From Bacteroidaceae bacterium (GTDB lineage Bacteria; Bacteroidota; Bacteroidia; Bacteroidales; Bacteroidaceae), in contig JAGCMB010000014.1 of assembly GCA_017646665.1 (NCBI GenBank), positions 21,424 through 85,423 of the forward strand: a stretch of 64,000 bases of DNA. The letters run 5' to 3'. Shown piece by piece: positions 26,909-35,915 of this stretch (positions within the stretch are counted from its first letter, which is position 1; every line of letters starts with the position of its first letter). The notes under the pieces are model-generated. The model was not told where the DNA came from, ran no database searches, and was given only the letters and a program-made list of their open reading frames with translations. The translations under genes and the position numbers were made by a program.

Positions 26909-29635
26909 TTAATCGTTATACCACTGTATATTAGAGCTTTGACTGCTACGTTTATCAATCTTGAGCGCATCGGCAAGCATCTGCGACGTAGCACGGAAGC
27001 TGAAGTTAAACGATGTATAAGGCGCAAGCACTATACCACACGACATTTCAAAGCAGTGCAAGTCGCGCGAAATATTCAATGTCGTTGTTGTCAACTTTTT
27101 GAATTCAAAGTTGTAGCCCGACGTAAAGTTAATGCGCCAATTATCCGAGATTCCGATATTTCCCGATATATTCAAGTTTTGTGTAAACTTATATGGATAA
27201 CGCATAGTCTTCAGATTAATCTCGGCACTTCTATCCTCGGCCATCGTTATACCATAGGAAAGGGTGACGTTCCAAGGCAATTTAAATGGCATATAGCCAT
27301 CATCATCAACATCGGCCTTCTTTGCCTTGCCTTTCTTACGAGCACTCTTGCTCTCCTTCGCCGATACATCAAATTTCTTATCATCATCGGGTGAATCGGC
27401 CAAATCGTCATCTTCCTCTTTACCGAACTTGCTCTTGAACCACTCCTTTATTTTTGTAAAGGTCTTGTTGTTCAACGTATACGACAAGTTTTGGCTCATT
27501 CCTTGGAAACGGCCGAACCTACCATAAGACCACTCTGTCCTGTCGCCTACTATCACCTGACCTTTATCATTGAACGCATAGGCATACGTAGCCCACGTAG
27601 CATTGAAGTTAAACGTATAGTTCTTTGTCAGCTTCAACCTCAATCGGGTAGAAAGATTACTCCACGGTTTTGTCTTTGCAGCAAGATTATACGATAGCGA
27701 CGCGCCTATTTCATCAATAAGGCTGATTTTTTTCAAAGAATCGTTCTTTGTTCGCCACTTCATTTCGACATTATTGCTCACATTCAACGATATGCTACCA
27801 GTCTGTCCTTTCGAAGGTATTCCGTACATAGCACCCTGATAAGGAGAATATTCGACAGTACGAGCCTCGCCATCCTCATCAGTATATACGTATGTTCCAT
27901 AATATCCATATCTGGCATCACCGAAGTCGGGCGCATAACTGAATGAAATCGAAGGTTTGAATACGTGACGCACCGTGTGTATACGACTCTTCTTCATAAA
28001 ACCTGCCGGCTTATAGAATCCATAGAGCGTGGTGTTTGCCGACAACGAAAGGTTATAGTCATATACTCTGAAGAAACCACCTACAGTATCGCGTACAACG
28101 CTATTGGTAGCCTCGTTCCACGACTGATTAATCTTCTTGAAATACCAACGTGCCGTATAATTGAAGCTTGGCGTAACATTTATATGATTGAACAACTGGA
28201 AAGTCGCACTAATAGGAATTGTGTGCTTGACACCATTGTTCCAATCTTTCAAAAAGTCCGATTTCAGCAATTTATTCTCCTTGGTAGATATGCTGTTGTT
28301 GAATTGTCCGCTATACGAAATTGAAATCTTCTCATACCAACGTTCATCACCCTTCCTTTTCTTGCGTTTGAACGGATACTTCTTCGACAACGCGATATTA
28401 AGGCTCGGCAAGTTCAACGATATGATAGAATCCCTGACATTCTGCGACAGGTTCATTGATGTAGAAACAGTCAAGCCTATCGAGGGGAATGTATGCGAAT
28501 AACTGACGCTCGAAGTCCTCATACTCTGTGAACTGAGCAAAGGATTGTAAAGACTGGTAAGATTAGCGCGTTCATAGTTTGCCGTAGAGAAGTTCACACT
28601 TGCCGAAAAGCTGCTGTTCGGGTGAGCCTTGGCATCCTGTCTATGATTCCAGATAAAACGGAAGTTCTCGCCTACCGAATAATCGGGCAATCCCTTCTCG
28701 CCACTTTTTGTCACAAGATAACTGATATCTATATTTCCCGAAAACTTATAGCGTTTGGCATATGTAGATGCAGCACCTACACCCCAAGAACCCTTTGTAA
28801 ATATCTCACCCGTCAAACGCAAGTCAAACTTGTCACTTATAGCAAAATAGTAACCACCATCGCGCAGATAGAAACCACGTTCCATTTCATCACCGTACGT
28901 CGGCATAATTATACCGGAAGAGTATTCGCTTGTAAACGGAAAATATCCGAATGGAAGAGCCAGCGGCAACGGCACATCCTCAACGACCAAATACAAAGGA
29001 CCCGAAACGACATCTTTCTTAGGGCGTACCTTTGCACGGGTCAGCTTGATGTAAAAGTGTGGATGCTCGGCATCACAGGTGGTATACATTCCGTCTTGGG
29101 AATAGAAGACGTTTGCAGAGTCCTTCTTTGTCTTGCCACCCATAAGGAAGCCATCACCCTGTTGAGTATATACATTGCTGATGAATCCCTTGCGATTTTT
29201 AAAGTTATAGCTCATCTTCTCCGATTCATACGGAGTTCCTCCATCTACAAAAACCGGCAAGCCACTGACCACACCAGCCGAATCGGCACGGCCAAAAGCG
29301 TGGACAATGCTACTGTCCATATTCATTGAAATGATATCGGCAGTTAGTTCAATCTTGTCATAGACCACCTTACCGGCACCATACAGGAAAGCATTTCCGT
29401 TTGTAGACCACACCATTGAGTCTGTACTTTCATAGTACACTGGAGCATCAATAGCATCTTTTTTAGGGGTTGGTTTTATTGAATCGACTACTACTGCACT
29501 ATCAACAGCTATGGAGTCCTGAAAAAATAGCAGGGGGATACGACCGGTAAACGACGAATTGGCGGCAGACACCCCCACAGAGGTTGCCAGCTGCAATAAA
29601 ATTGCCAACAGAAATCCAATTGTCCTATGCTTCAT
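26909..29635 (-). CDS. lptD: LptD-like LPS-assembly outer-membrane protein
   Basis: A 908-residue exported protein: signal peptide (FLLAILLQLATSVGVSA), an OstA/LptA-like beta-taco region (about residues 60-230, with GAGKVVYDKIELTADII and VSGPLYLVVEDVPLPLALPFG), then a long C-terminal beta-barrel rich in alternating aromatic strands. A Lys/Asp-rich insertion sits around residues 740-780 (KKGKAKKADVDDDG). It receives LPS from the periplasmic Lpt bridge and inserts it in the outer leaflet with LptE. It is monocistronic with a TAATTTTG element upstream. Confidence 0.92.
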   Translation of the reverse strand: MKHRTIGFLLAILLQLATSVGVSAANSSFTGRIPLLFFQDSIAVDSAVVVDSIKPTPKKDAIDAPVYYESTDSMVWSTNGNAFLYGAGKVVYDKIELTADIISMNMDSSIVHAFGRADSAGVVSGLPVFVDGGTPYESEKMSYNFKNRKGFISNVYTQQGDGFLMGGKTKKDSANVFYSQDGMYTTCDAEHPHFYIKLTRAKVRPKKDVVSGPLYLVVEDVPLPLALPFGYFPFTSEYSSGIIMPTYGDEMERGFYLRDGGYYFAISDKFDLRLTGEIFTKGSWGVGAASTYAKRYKFSGNIDISYLVTKSGEKGLPDYSVGENFRFIWNHRQDAKAHPNSSFSASVNFSTANYERANLTSLYNPLLSSQSMRTSSVSYSHTFPSIGLTVSTSMNLSQNVRDSIISLNLPSLNIALSKKYPFKRKKRKGDERWYEKISISYSGQFNNSISTKENKLLKSDFLKDWNNGVKHTIPISATFQLFNHINVTPSFNYTARWYFKKINQSWNEATNSVVRDTVGGFFRVYDYNLSLSANTTLYGFYKPAGFMKKSRIHTVRHVFKPSISFSYAPDFGDARYGYYGTYVYTDEDGEARTVEYSPYQGAMYGIPSKGQTGSISLNVSNNVEMKWRTKNDSLKKISLIDEIGASLSYNLAAKTKPWSNLSTRLRLKLTKNYTFNFNATWATYAYAFNDKGQVIVGDRTEWSYGRFGRFQGMSQNLSYTLNNKTFTKIKEWFKSKFGKEEDDDLADSPDDDKKFDVSAKESKSARKKGKAKKADVDDDGYMPFKLPWNVTLSYGITMAEDRSAEINLKTMRYPYKFTQNLNISGNIGISDNWRINFTSGYNFEFKKLTTTTLNISRDLHCFEMSCGIVLAPYTSFNFSFRATSQMLADALKIDKRSSQSSNIQWYND

Positions 29636-29659
29636 TTACCCAATCATCAATATGAGTGG

Positions 29660-29667
29660 CAAAATTA
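29660..29667 (-). promoter_or_regulatory. Predicted -7 element of lptD
   Basis: The minus strand reads TAATTTTG, 25 bp upstream of ATG 29635. Confidence 0.4.
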
Positions 29668-29755
29668 CGAAATAAAAAGGAGGTTTTTCTATTTTTTAAG
29701 ATAAAAAATATTGTTATTTTATAATTAAGAGCAAGAAACAACAGAAATTGATGTA

Positions 29756-30310
29756 TCACATAAACATCTCAGCCCATCGTCTAACCCTCTCAACCGACTC
29801 GGGCGATATCTTTGCCATACTCTCAACCACCTGTTCAAAAGAACGCCTCTCCTCCAGGTATTTTGTCTTTGAATAGAACTTATCGGCAAAGCATATCAGT
29901 TGCTCCTCCAATGTTTCGGGGACAAAATCCTTTACCGGCAATTTCCATCCGTTGGCTATTATAGCCTCCTTTGTAAGACCCGTACCGGTATGCCGCTCAC
30001 AAACCCTTGCGTGACGTTCATAGCCCAACCCCCTCAACAGTTCGGCTCCAAGATAGCCGTGGCAGAGATAAGGTTCTGTACCATAGCAATATATACGCGG
30101 AGCATCCGTAAGGAATATCCCCAAATCGTGCAACATCGCAGCCTCTTCAACAAACTGCACGTCAATGTTGAGTTCGGGGTGTTTACCAGCCATTTCCAAA
30201 GCCAAAGAGGCAACCTTGACCGCGTGGACATTGTAAATATTTTTCAACTCATTATCTAATGGATAATATGCATCGATTATCCCTTTTACATCTATTCCTG
30301 CCATAAACAT
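29756..30310 (-). CDS. HD-domain hydrolase
   Basis: A 184-residue cytoplasmic phosphohydrolase-type protein. The HD superfamily metal site is visible: HAVKVASLALEMA near residue 29 (first His), AAMLHDLGIFLTDAP near 73 (His-Asp), CHGYLGAELLRGLGY (His) and a late FADKFYSKTKYLEE (Asp). Such proteins cleave phosphomonoesters or diesters of nucleotides; the substrate is unknown. ATG 30304 (MAGIDVKG) is as good a start as 30310. It is divergent from the VTC gene. Confidence 0.85.
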   Translation of the reverse strand: MFMAGIDVKGIIDAYYPLDNELKNIYNVHAVKVASLALEMAGKHPELNIDVQFVEEAAMLHDLGIFLTDAPRIYCYGTEPYLCHGYLGAELLRGLGYERHARVCERHTGTGLTKEAIIANGWKLPVKDFVPETLEEQLICFADKFYSKTKYLEERRSFEQVVESMAKISPESVERVRRWAEMFM

Positions 30311-30324
30311 TCATTTACCGGTAC

Positions 30325-30332
30325 CGAAGATA
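30325..30332 (-). promoter_or_regulatory. Predicted -7 element of the HD hydrolase gene
   Basis: The minus strand reads TATCTTCG only 15 bp before ATG 30310, which implies a very short leader. Confidence 0.4.
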
Positions 30333-30426
30333 CAATTTTTATCGCAGCACACAAAGGAAAACCACCTTTTGATGCGCAGAAACAACCATTTTGCTTAATA
30401 TTAAAATAAAAACAGGCACTAGCAGG

Positions 30427-30456
30427 TTGCTTATTAAATAATTTTGATTATTTTTG
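30427..30456 (+). promoter_or_regulatory. Predicted promoter of the VTC-DUF4956-Cthe_2159 unit
   Basis: TTG (30427-30429) and TATTTTTG (30449-30456) are 19 bp apart, 31 bp before ATG 30487. No other promoter or hairpin was seen before 35127, so the five genes likely form one transcript. Confidence 0.55.
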
Positions 30457-30486
30457 TAAAAGAGAGAATTATGCCCAAGCCTAACG

Positions 30487-31251
30487 ATGGACAAAATCGC
30501 TGAAAAGACACTTCTGCTCCCCCCGATAACCCTCGAGGAGATGTCAGGCATCAAGTTGATGAACAGGACGGACACAAAATTTGTGGCCACCCTTGAACAA
30601 CTGCACGCTTTTTTGCTTGCCGTGCGAGGCAAATATTACATTCAGGAAATCAACAGCAAACGCATAGCCAATTACCACACGACCTATTTCGACACCGCCG
30701 ACTACCAGATGTACGGCATTCACCACGCCGGACGGCAAGTGAGGGAGAAAATACGCGTGCGCACATATTTGGACAGCGACGACACCTTCTTCGAAATAAA
30801 GAACAAGAACAACCACGGACGTACAAAGAAGAAGCGCATATCGGTCAAGGGACTACATAGCATTGAAAAAGAGCGCGAAAACATTGTTCCTTTTATGGCG
30901 AAGCACGCCTGGTACACCATTGACAAAATCTCACCTGTAATTGAGAATTGGTTTAGCCGTATCACATTGGTAAATTACCAAAAGACCGAAAGACTGACAA
31001 TCGACTTCAACCTACGTTTCCACCACCTGAAGAGTGATGGACGCCAACAGTTGCAGCGTGTAGCGATAATCGAGTTGAAACGCGACGGCAATGTTCCCTC
31101 ACCAGCCTTAGACATACTTCGCGAAACACGCATAAAACGTTCCGGATTCAGCAAATACTGCATTGGCAGCGCACTAACCAACAGCAAACTGAAAAGAAAC
31201 AACTTCAAGGAACGACTGACAATGATCAGCAAAATGGAAAATAAACGATAA
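30487..31251 (+). CDS. VTC-domain polyphosphate-polymerase-like protein (TTM superfamily)
   Basis: A 254-residue cytoplasmic protein of the bacterial VTC-domain family, related to the catalytic domain of yeast Vtc4, which makes polyphosphate from ATP. Tunnel residues of the triphosphate tunnel fold are visible in order: MNRTDTKFV (Arg, Lys), VREKIRVRTYL (Arg-x-Arg), FFEIKNK (Glu-x-Lys), TKKKRISV, LTIDFNLRF (Asp, Arg) and AIIELKRDG (Glu-x-Lys). The set suggests an active enzyme. The family is typically next to a DUF4956 membrane protein, as here (10 bp downstream). It could bind nucleotide or triphosphate without polymerising; activity is inferred. Confidence 0.88.
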   Translation: MDKIAEKTLLLPPITLEEMSGIKLMNRTDTKFVATLEQLHAFLLAVRGKYYIQEINSKRIANYHTTYFDTADYQMYGIHHAGRQVREKIRVRTYLDSDDTFFEIKNKNNHGRTKKKRISVKGLHSIEKERENIVPFMAKHAWYTIDKISPVIENWFSRITLVNYQKTERLTIDFNLRFHHLKSDGRQQLQRVAIIELKRDGNVPSPALDILRETRIKRSGFSKYCIGSALTNSKLKRNNFKERLTMISKMENKR

Positions 31252-31261
31252 AACTATAACA

Positions 31262-32131
31262 ATGAAACTTCTAACTACCCTACTGCTTATTTGTTCGACA
31301 ATGTTCGTCAAAGCGCAAGATGTCGAAACCGCCAACATTGCGGAAACCGGCACAGCGGCAGCCGTAAATGCTGTTGCATCAGAGATTGAGAAAGCCGAAG
31401 CTGTCAATGTCTTCATTGATTATGACGACGAAATCAACCAACCCGAGAAAATGTCCGTTTCAGTCAAGAACAAACGCCAAAGCGACGATTTCATTGACAC
31501 AGACCACGTTATGAAACTACTTCTGGCATTCTTGATAAATCTGATAGCCATTATGATTGTTGTGCGATGGCTCTACTATCCCAAATGCAAACGGGGAGAG
31601 TTCTTCTTCACCTATATCCTCATCGCAATAAGCACGTTTATGCTCATATATGTACTTGGCGATGTAAAGCTCAAGGCCGGCATCGCCTTGGGACTCTTCG
31701 CAATGTTCAGCATCATCCGCTACCGCACCGAACAGATAGCAATCCGCGAGATGACCTACCTATTCATCATCATAGCACTCAGCGCCATCAATGGACTCAC
31801 AATCAGCGAGTTGAGCATTGGCGAGGTTATAATAATCAACATCCTGTTCATCATCACCACCTGGATATGTGAAACAAAGTTGCTCATCAGCCATTACTCC
31901 TACAAAGTCATCAAGTACGACAACATCAACCTCATAACCCCCGACAAGCGCGAAGAGCTTATCGCCGACCTTGAAAAACGCACAGGGCTCAAGGTCATCA
32001 AGGTAGAGGTGGGTGCAATAGACTTCCTCAAGGATGCAGCAATTGTAAAGATGTACTACAAAAGCAACGAAGCAAACAATTCAGTTGACACAACCCTTAA
32101 AACTCCAACAGATGAATACAAGCTCAAATAA
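31262..32131 (+). CDS. DUF4956 membrane protein
   Basis: A 289-residue protein with an N-terminal signal-like helix (LLTTLLLICSTMFVKAQ), an acidic segment to about residue 78, then four or so transmembrane helices (80-210) including FSIIRYRTEQIAIREMTYLF, a hallmark of DUF4956, and a cytoplasmic alpha/beta C-terminal domain. The family partners with VTC-domain proteins, probably as the membrane conduit or anchor for their product; this is inference. The N-terminal extension with apparent signal peptide is longer than the bare family. The 3' end overlaps the DUF2490 gene by 20 bp. Confidence 0.87.
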   Translation: MKLLTTLLLICSTMFVKAQDVETANIAETGTAAAVNAVASEIEKAEAVNVFIDYDDEINQPEKMSVSVKNKRQSDDFIDTDHVMKLLLAFLINLIAIMIVVRWLYYPKCKRGEFFFTYILIAISTFMLIYVLGDVKLKAGIALGLFAMFSIIRYRTEQIAIREMTYLFIIIALSAINGLTISELSIGEVIIINILFIITTWICETKLLISHYSYKVIKYDNINLITPDKREELIADLEKRTGLKVIKVEVGAIDFLKDAAIVKMYYKSNEANNSVDTTLKTPTDEYKLK

Positions 32132-32966
32132 CAATAGGAACAGCATAGTTGCATTGCTGATTGCAATATTCATGCTCACCCCATTGTGCAACACAAATGC
32201 ACAAAGCAACGATAGCGAATTTGGTATTTGGACAACCTTTGAGGCATCGAAGAAAATCAACAAGAAATTCAAGTTCGTTGCCGACGCCGAGCTACGCACC
32301 TACGATTTTGTAAACAACATTGAGCGTGCCACCATTGGAGCAAAGATTGATTTCAAGATTCTCAAATGGTTAAAGACCAATGTAGGCTACAGCTTTATGT
32401 TCACCCACAAGCCCGAGTCAAAAAGCATCAAAGACCAAGTTGAAGATGAAGATGGCAACATATTCAACGAGTACAACATTGACCACGACTATTGGGTTAT
32501 CCGCAACCGCGTGTACGCAACAATCAGTGGCGAGCACAAGATTGGACGCTTTGAGTTAGGATGGCGTGGCAGATTACAGTACACACATACAGCATCGGCA
32601 ACCACTGATGAAACAAAGTATAGATACAATCTTGGCGAAGACCCTCTTTTCACAACCGAGGACAACCGTTGGGACATTACAACCGAGCCCGAAACAAAGA
32701 AGGCAAAGCACAATCTTACATTCCGCACACGCCTGAGTCTTAAATACGACATTCCAAACTGCAAGATAAGCCCATTTGCATCGGCCGAGCTCTACACCCG
32801 CTTTGATGAATGGAAAGCATACGACAAACTGCGCTATCGCATAGGTGCAAGCTACAAGATAAACAAGGACAACTCAATATCCTTGTATTACCTATATCAA
32901 GACGCCAATGACGATGACGAGCCCAAAGGACACGCTATAGGATTTGAATATTCAATAGACCTTTAA
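32112..32966 (+). CDS. DUF2490 outer-membrane beta-barrel protein
   Basis: A 284-residue exported protein. After a signal peptide (VALLIAIFMLTPLCNTNAQ) it has alternating amphipathic strands typical of the DUF2490 barrel family: FGIWTTFEASKKINKKFKF, RFELGWRGRLQYTH, YDIPNCKISPFASAELYTRF, and the aromatic C-terminal strand AIGFEYSIDL. ATG 32112 is chosen because it starts the signal peptide; an in-frame TTG at 32085 lies deep inside the DUF4956 gene. In this cluster it could be an outer-membrane pore or sensor for the VTC/DUF4956 system; the role is not known. Confidence 0.85.
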   Translation: MNTSSNNNRNSIVALLIAIFMLTPLCNTNAQSNDSEFGIWTTFEASKKINKKFKFVADAELRTYDFVNNIERATIGAKIDFKILKWLKTNVGYSFMFTHKPESKSIKDQVEDEDGNIFNEYNIDHDYWVIRNRVYATISGEHKIGRFELGWRGRLQYTHTASATTDETKYRYNLGEDPLFTTEDNRWDITTEPETKKAKHNLTFRTRLSLKYDIPNCKISPFASAELYTRFDEWKAYDKLRYRIGASYKINKDNSISLYYLYQDANDDDEPKGHAIGFEYSIDL

Positions 32967-32986
32967 CAGGAACAAGCATATACAAT

Positions 32987-33445
32987 ATGAAGAAAATACT
33001 ATTTATCATATCATTCATATCTATTGCAGCCACAGCAACAGCACAGTATCTGATTATTGAAAAGCCAGGATATGAGAACGAAGTTCTGCAATTTGATGAC
33101 CTCAAGCAAATCACATTCAGCGGAACGACAGTGAACATTGAACAGAACGACGGCAAAATCAGCAACGCCTCAATGGGCGACATCAGCCGCATCTACATTA
33201 GCGACAACTCGTCTATTGCCGACATAGAGCAACAGGAAGGGAATTTAGTTGAATACCTGTCATTTGACGAGATTGCCATCAACGCCGATGCCGGTTCAAT
33301 GGCAACAATATACAACCTCACAGGTGCATTGATAATGCGCAAGCAGATTAATTCACAAGGTGAACCCATAAGCATTGCCACCCTGCCAAAAGGCATATAC
33401 ATAGTAAAGGCAAATGAAAAAACCACTAAAATCATAAAAAGATGA
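32987..33445 (+). CDS. Small exported protein with T9SS-like C-terminal tail
   Basis: A 152-residue protein: signal peptide (ILFIISFISIAATATAQ), a 55-residue module reading ...LQFDDLKQITFSGTTVNI...GDISRIYI that is common at the start of Bacteroidota exported proteins, and a C-terminal domain (about 80-152) like a type A T9SS sorting domain (IYNLTGALIMRKQ, LPKGIYIVKANEKTTKIIKR). There is no cargo domain between. The stop overlaps the next start as ATGA, so the two are translationally coupled. It may be a short surface-delivered protein or a degenerate remnant; function unknown. Confidence 0.8.
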   Translation: MKKILFIISFISIAATATAQYLIIEKPGYENEVLQFDDLKQITFSGTTVNIEQNDGKISNASMGDISRIYISDNSSIADIEQQEGNLVEYLSFDEIAINADAGSMATIYNLTGALIMRKQINSQGEPISIATLPKGIYIVKANEKTTKIIKR

Positions 33446-35127
33446 AAAAAGCACTATTGTTATTCGGGGTGCTTGCAGCATCTTTTACGCAGGCACAGGT
33501 ATTGTATGTAAACAACAGCAACGGCACATATCAGGCCATTGACACCAAGGTCGCAGGCGATGTAACCTTTGACGAGGAACAGCAGCTGATACACATTGAG
33601 TTGGGTGACCAGATGGCAAGCCAGTTCGCTACAAGCAAGATAACCAACATTGCACCTGTTTCGAACAACGGCACAGAGTTGCTCCCCAACCTAAACCCCA
33701 CCGTTGTTTTTGATGCAACCGATAAGGAGAGCTACAACGAGATAACACAACCCGTTCCCACCGACGAACTCTCGGACGAGTACGGCGATTTCATTGAGAA
33801 CTACTCCACCTCGCGCATAATCACAGTCACATTCAGCGAAACAGGTGTAAAAACCACTTCTCTGCCAAGCGGTATCACAGCCACCATCAACGGTGGACAC
33901 ATTGTCATCAACTCCACTATCAGCAAGATTGGCTACCAAGTAAAAGGCACTTGTAGCAACGGTTCATTAAAGATTTACAGCGAAAAGAAGTTCCGTCTGC
34001 TATTGAACAATGTCAACCTCACCAACCCTAGCGGACCAGCCATCAACATACAGAGCGGAAAGACCGTATACTTATCATTGGTGAATGGAACCAACAACAC
34101 TCTTTGCGACGGTGCGACCTACAATGCACCGGTCGTTGACAGCAATGGCAAGGCGGAGGACCAAAAGGGAACAATCTTCAGCGAAGGACAGCTCATCTTT
34201 GATGGCTACACCAACGGCACAGGCACTCTCAACGTAACAAGCCTGGGCGGACACGCAATATGCAGTGACGACTACATTATGGTACGCGGCGGCAACATAA
34301 ACATCCTCTCTGCCGCGAAGGATGGATTCCGCACAAAGGAGAAGTTCATAATCGGACGTGCCGAAGCCTACTCCCCCACCATCAACATCAACGCCACAAG
34401 CAACGGCATAGAGTGTACCGAAGGAGCGCTCACAATAGAAGCCGGAAAACTTGACATAACATCAGGTGGCGAGGGCATAAAGGTCGTATATGAAGAGACA
34501 GACCCTACTGTAACACCCGACGCATACATCAAGGGAGGTTATATCAGAATTACCACTACCGGCGAAAAGAGTTCTGCAATACAGACCACAGGCAACTACA
34601 CACAAAGTGGTGGCATCATACAAGCTACAGTAAATGGCAACGGCTCAAAAATCATCAACTGCGACGGAACCGCTAAATTCACCACTGATGAAAAGAACAA
34701 CACCAGCGGCAAACTAACAGGCTTCGTATATGGCAGCGTCGCAACAGACGAGACATCGGCCGGTGGCATCAAGACTGCCGGTAATTTTGAAATGACCGAC
34801 GGTATAATTGCTATTGAATGTAAAGGCAGAGGAGCCAAAGCCCTCAACTGCGGAAACGAAGTCATTATAAACAATGGAGAAATAGCTCTACTATCTACTG
34901 CCGAGGATTATACCGACATTGCCGATGACAAGAAGAGTCGCGCAATAACGGCAGAAATTGTCACCATCAACAACGGAACAGTGATTGCAAAGGCTTATGA
35001 CAGTGCCATAGCATCACAGACAGCCATCAACATCAACGATGGTATTGTAAACGTATACAGTACAAACAGCATCGCATGCAACATTGAAGTAACCCAAACA
35101 GGCGGATGGCTGCTAACCAAGGATTAA
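33442..35127 (+). CDS. Cthe_2159-type carbohydrate-binding beta-helix protein
   Basis: A 561-residue exported protein. After a signal peptide (LLLFGVLAASFTQAQ) it repeats the 55-residue module of the preceding gene (VAGDVTFDEEQQLIHIELGD...SKITNI). Residues about 150-561 form right-handed beta-helix repeats typical of the Cthe_2159 (DUF4353) family: INIQSGKTVYLSLVNGTNNTL, GHAICSDDYIMVRGGNINI, GIECTEGALTIEAGKLDI, GGIKTAGNFEMTDG. Members bind polysaccharide, with Ca ions in the helix. Genes of this family often sit with VTC and DUF4956 genes, as here. The protein ends soon after a helix rung (TQTGGWLLTKD), so it may be short at the C-terminus. Confidence 0.88.
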   Translation: MKKALLLFGVLAASFTQAQVLYVNNSNGTYQAIDTKVAGDVTFDEEQQLIHIELGDQMASQFATSKITNIAPVSNNGTELLPNLNPTVVFDATDKESYNEITQPVPTDELSDEYGDFIENYSTSRIITVTFSETGVKTTSLPSGITATINGGHIVINSTISKIGYQVKGTCSNGSLKIYSEKKFRLLLNNVNLTNPSGPAINIQSGKTVYLSLVNGTNNTLCDGATYNAPVVDSNGKAEDQKGTIFSEGQLIFDGYTNGTGTLNVTSLGGHAICSDDYIMVRGGNINILSAAKDGFRTKEKFIIGRAEAYSPTININATSNGIECTEGALTIEAGKLDITSGGEGIKVVYEETDPTVTPDAYIKGGYIRITTTGEKSSAIQTTGNYTQSGGIIQATVNGNGSKIINCDGTAKFTTDEKNNTSGKLTGFVYGSVATDETSAGGIKTAGNFEMTDGIIAIECKGRGAKALNCGNEVIINNGEIALLSTAEDYTDIADDKKSRAITAEIVTINNGTVIAKAYDSAIASQTAININDGIVNVYSTNSIACNIEVTQTGGWLLTKD

Positions 35128-35138
35128 AAGACGAAGTA

Positions 35139-35188
35139 TATATTTAACAGCAGACGGAAGGCACGCCTTCCGTCTGCTGTTAAATATA
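35139..35188. terminator. 50-bp palindromic terminator between Cthe_2159-like gene and tadA
   Basis: Perfect 24-nt arms (35139-35162 and 35165-35188) enclose an AC loop; the core is ACAGCAGACGGAAGGC. It lies between convergent genes and can serve both. Confidence 0.8.
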
Positions 35189-35207
35189 CATCAATACTTT
35201 TTACATA

Positions 35208-35642
35208 TTATCTTTTACTCGCAAAAAACTTCTTCATCAAAGCTGTAGCTTCATCGGCACACACGCCGTCAACGACCTCGGTCTTTGGATGCAGCACATC
35301 GGGAGCATACCTGCGATAACCACGCTTTTCATCACCCGCACCATATACCAAACGCCCCATCTGCGACCAAGCGATTGCGCCAGCACACATTGGACAAGGC
35401 TCAACAGTAACATATAGCGTACAGTCATTGAGATACTTGCCACCGATATTCGATGCTGCAGCCGTTATCGCCTGCATTTCGGCGTGCGCCGTTACATCAT
35501 TAAGCATTTCGGTGAGATTGTGCGCACGGGCAATAACGCGGCCTTTGCACACTATCACAGCACCGATAGGTACCTCATCCTCGTCAAAAGCTTTCTGCGC
35601 CTCAACAAGTGCCATTTTCATATAATCAACATCGGTCATCAT
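35208..35642 (-). CDS. tadA: tRNA-specific adenosine deaminase / nucleoside deaminase
   Basis: A 144-residue zinc deaminase of the CDA fold. The Zn and proton-shuttle motifs are intact: AHAEMQAI (His, Glu) and EPCPMCAGAI (two Cys). The N-terminal MKMALVEAQKAFDEDEVPIGAVIV and the late YGAGDEKRG fit TadA, which makes inosine-34 in tRNA-Arg(ACG). TadA-like guanine deaminases share these motifs, so specificity is likely rather than certain. It starts 3 bp after a small RHH-like gene and is probably cotranscribed with it. Confidence 0.9.
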   Translation of the reverse strand: MMTDVDYMKMALVEAQKAFDEDEVPIGAVIVCKGRVIARAHNLTEMLNDVTAHAEMQAITAAASNIGGKYLNDCTLYVTVEPCPMCAGAIAWSQMGRLVYGAGDEKRGYRRYAPDVLHPKTEVVDGVCADEATALMKKFFASKR

Positions 35643-35645
35643 CTG

Positions 35646-35885
35646 TCAGCGGCGCATATCGTGTTCCCCGAACAATGTGGGGTAATCCTCATCAAGGTTC
35701 TTGTATATAAACGACAACAATGTTTCACGCATCCAATTACTTTTATTGTTGATGCGATACTTCTTCAAATAATCATCTATGATTTTCATCTCCTCGTCAC
35801 TCACAAGACACACTATACGCGAATGGCGCACAGGCTGCGTTCTTGCTGTTGTTGCTTTCGGAGTCTTTGCTTTCTTTGCACTCAT
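35646..35885 (-). CDS. Small basic protein with ribbon-helix-helix-like (MobC-like) fold
   Basis: A 79-residue protein. A basic, low-complexity N-terminus (SAKKAKTPKATTARTQPVRH) precedes a segment fitting a ribbon-helix-helix: strand HSRIVCLVSDEEMKII, then helices IDDYLKKYRINNKS and NWMRETLLSFIYKNL. This resembles the MobC/arc-type DNA-binding proteins, but no mobile genes are nearby. The gene directly precedes tadA (3 bp) and shares its promoter, facing yraN. It may regulate its own operon; this is inference. Confidence 0.7.
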   Translation of the reverse strand: MSAKKAKTPKATTARTQPVRHSRIVCLVSDEEMKIIDDYLKKYRINNKSNWMRETLLSFIYKNLDEDYPTLFGEHDMRR

Positions 35886-35915
35886 TGTATAAACGACTGT
35901 TTTGTTGTCAAATGC

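Noticed and set aside
28622..29329. Plus-strand open frames within 26939-29329
   Set aside because: All are antisense to lptD, which has a signal peptide and full-length barrel pattern.
29756..30310. HD protein and VTC protein as one nucleotide-signalling system
   Set aside because: They are divergent with separate promoters, and the HD protein is of a generic type; linkage is only proximity.
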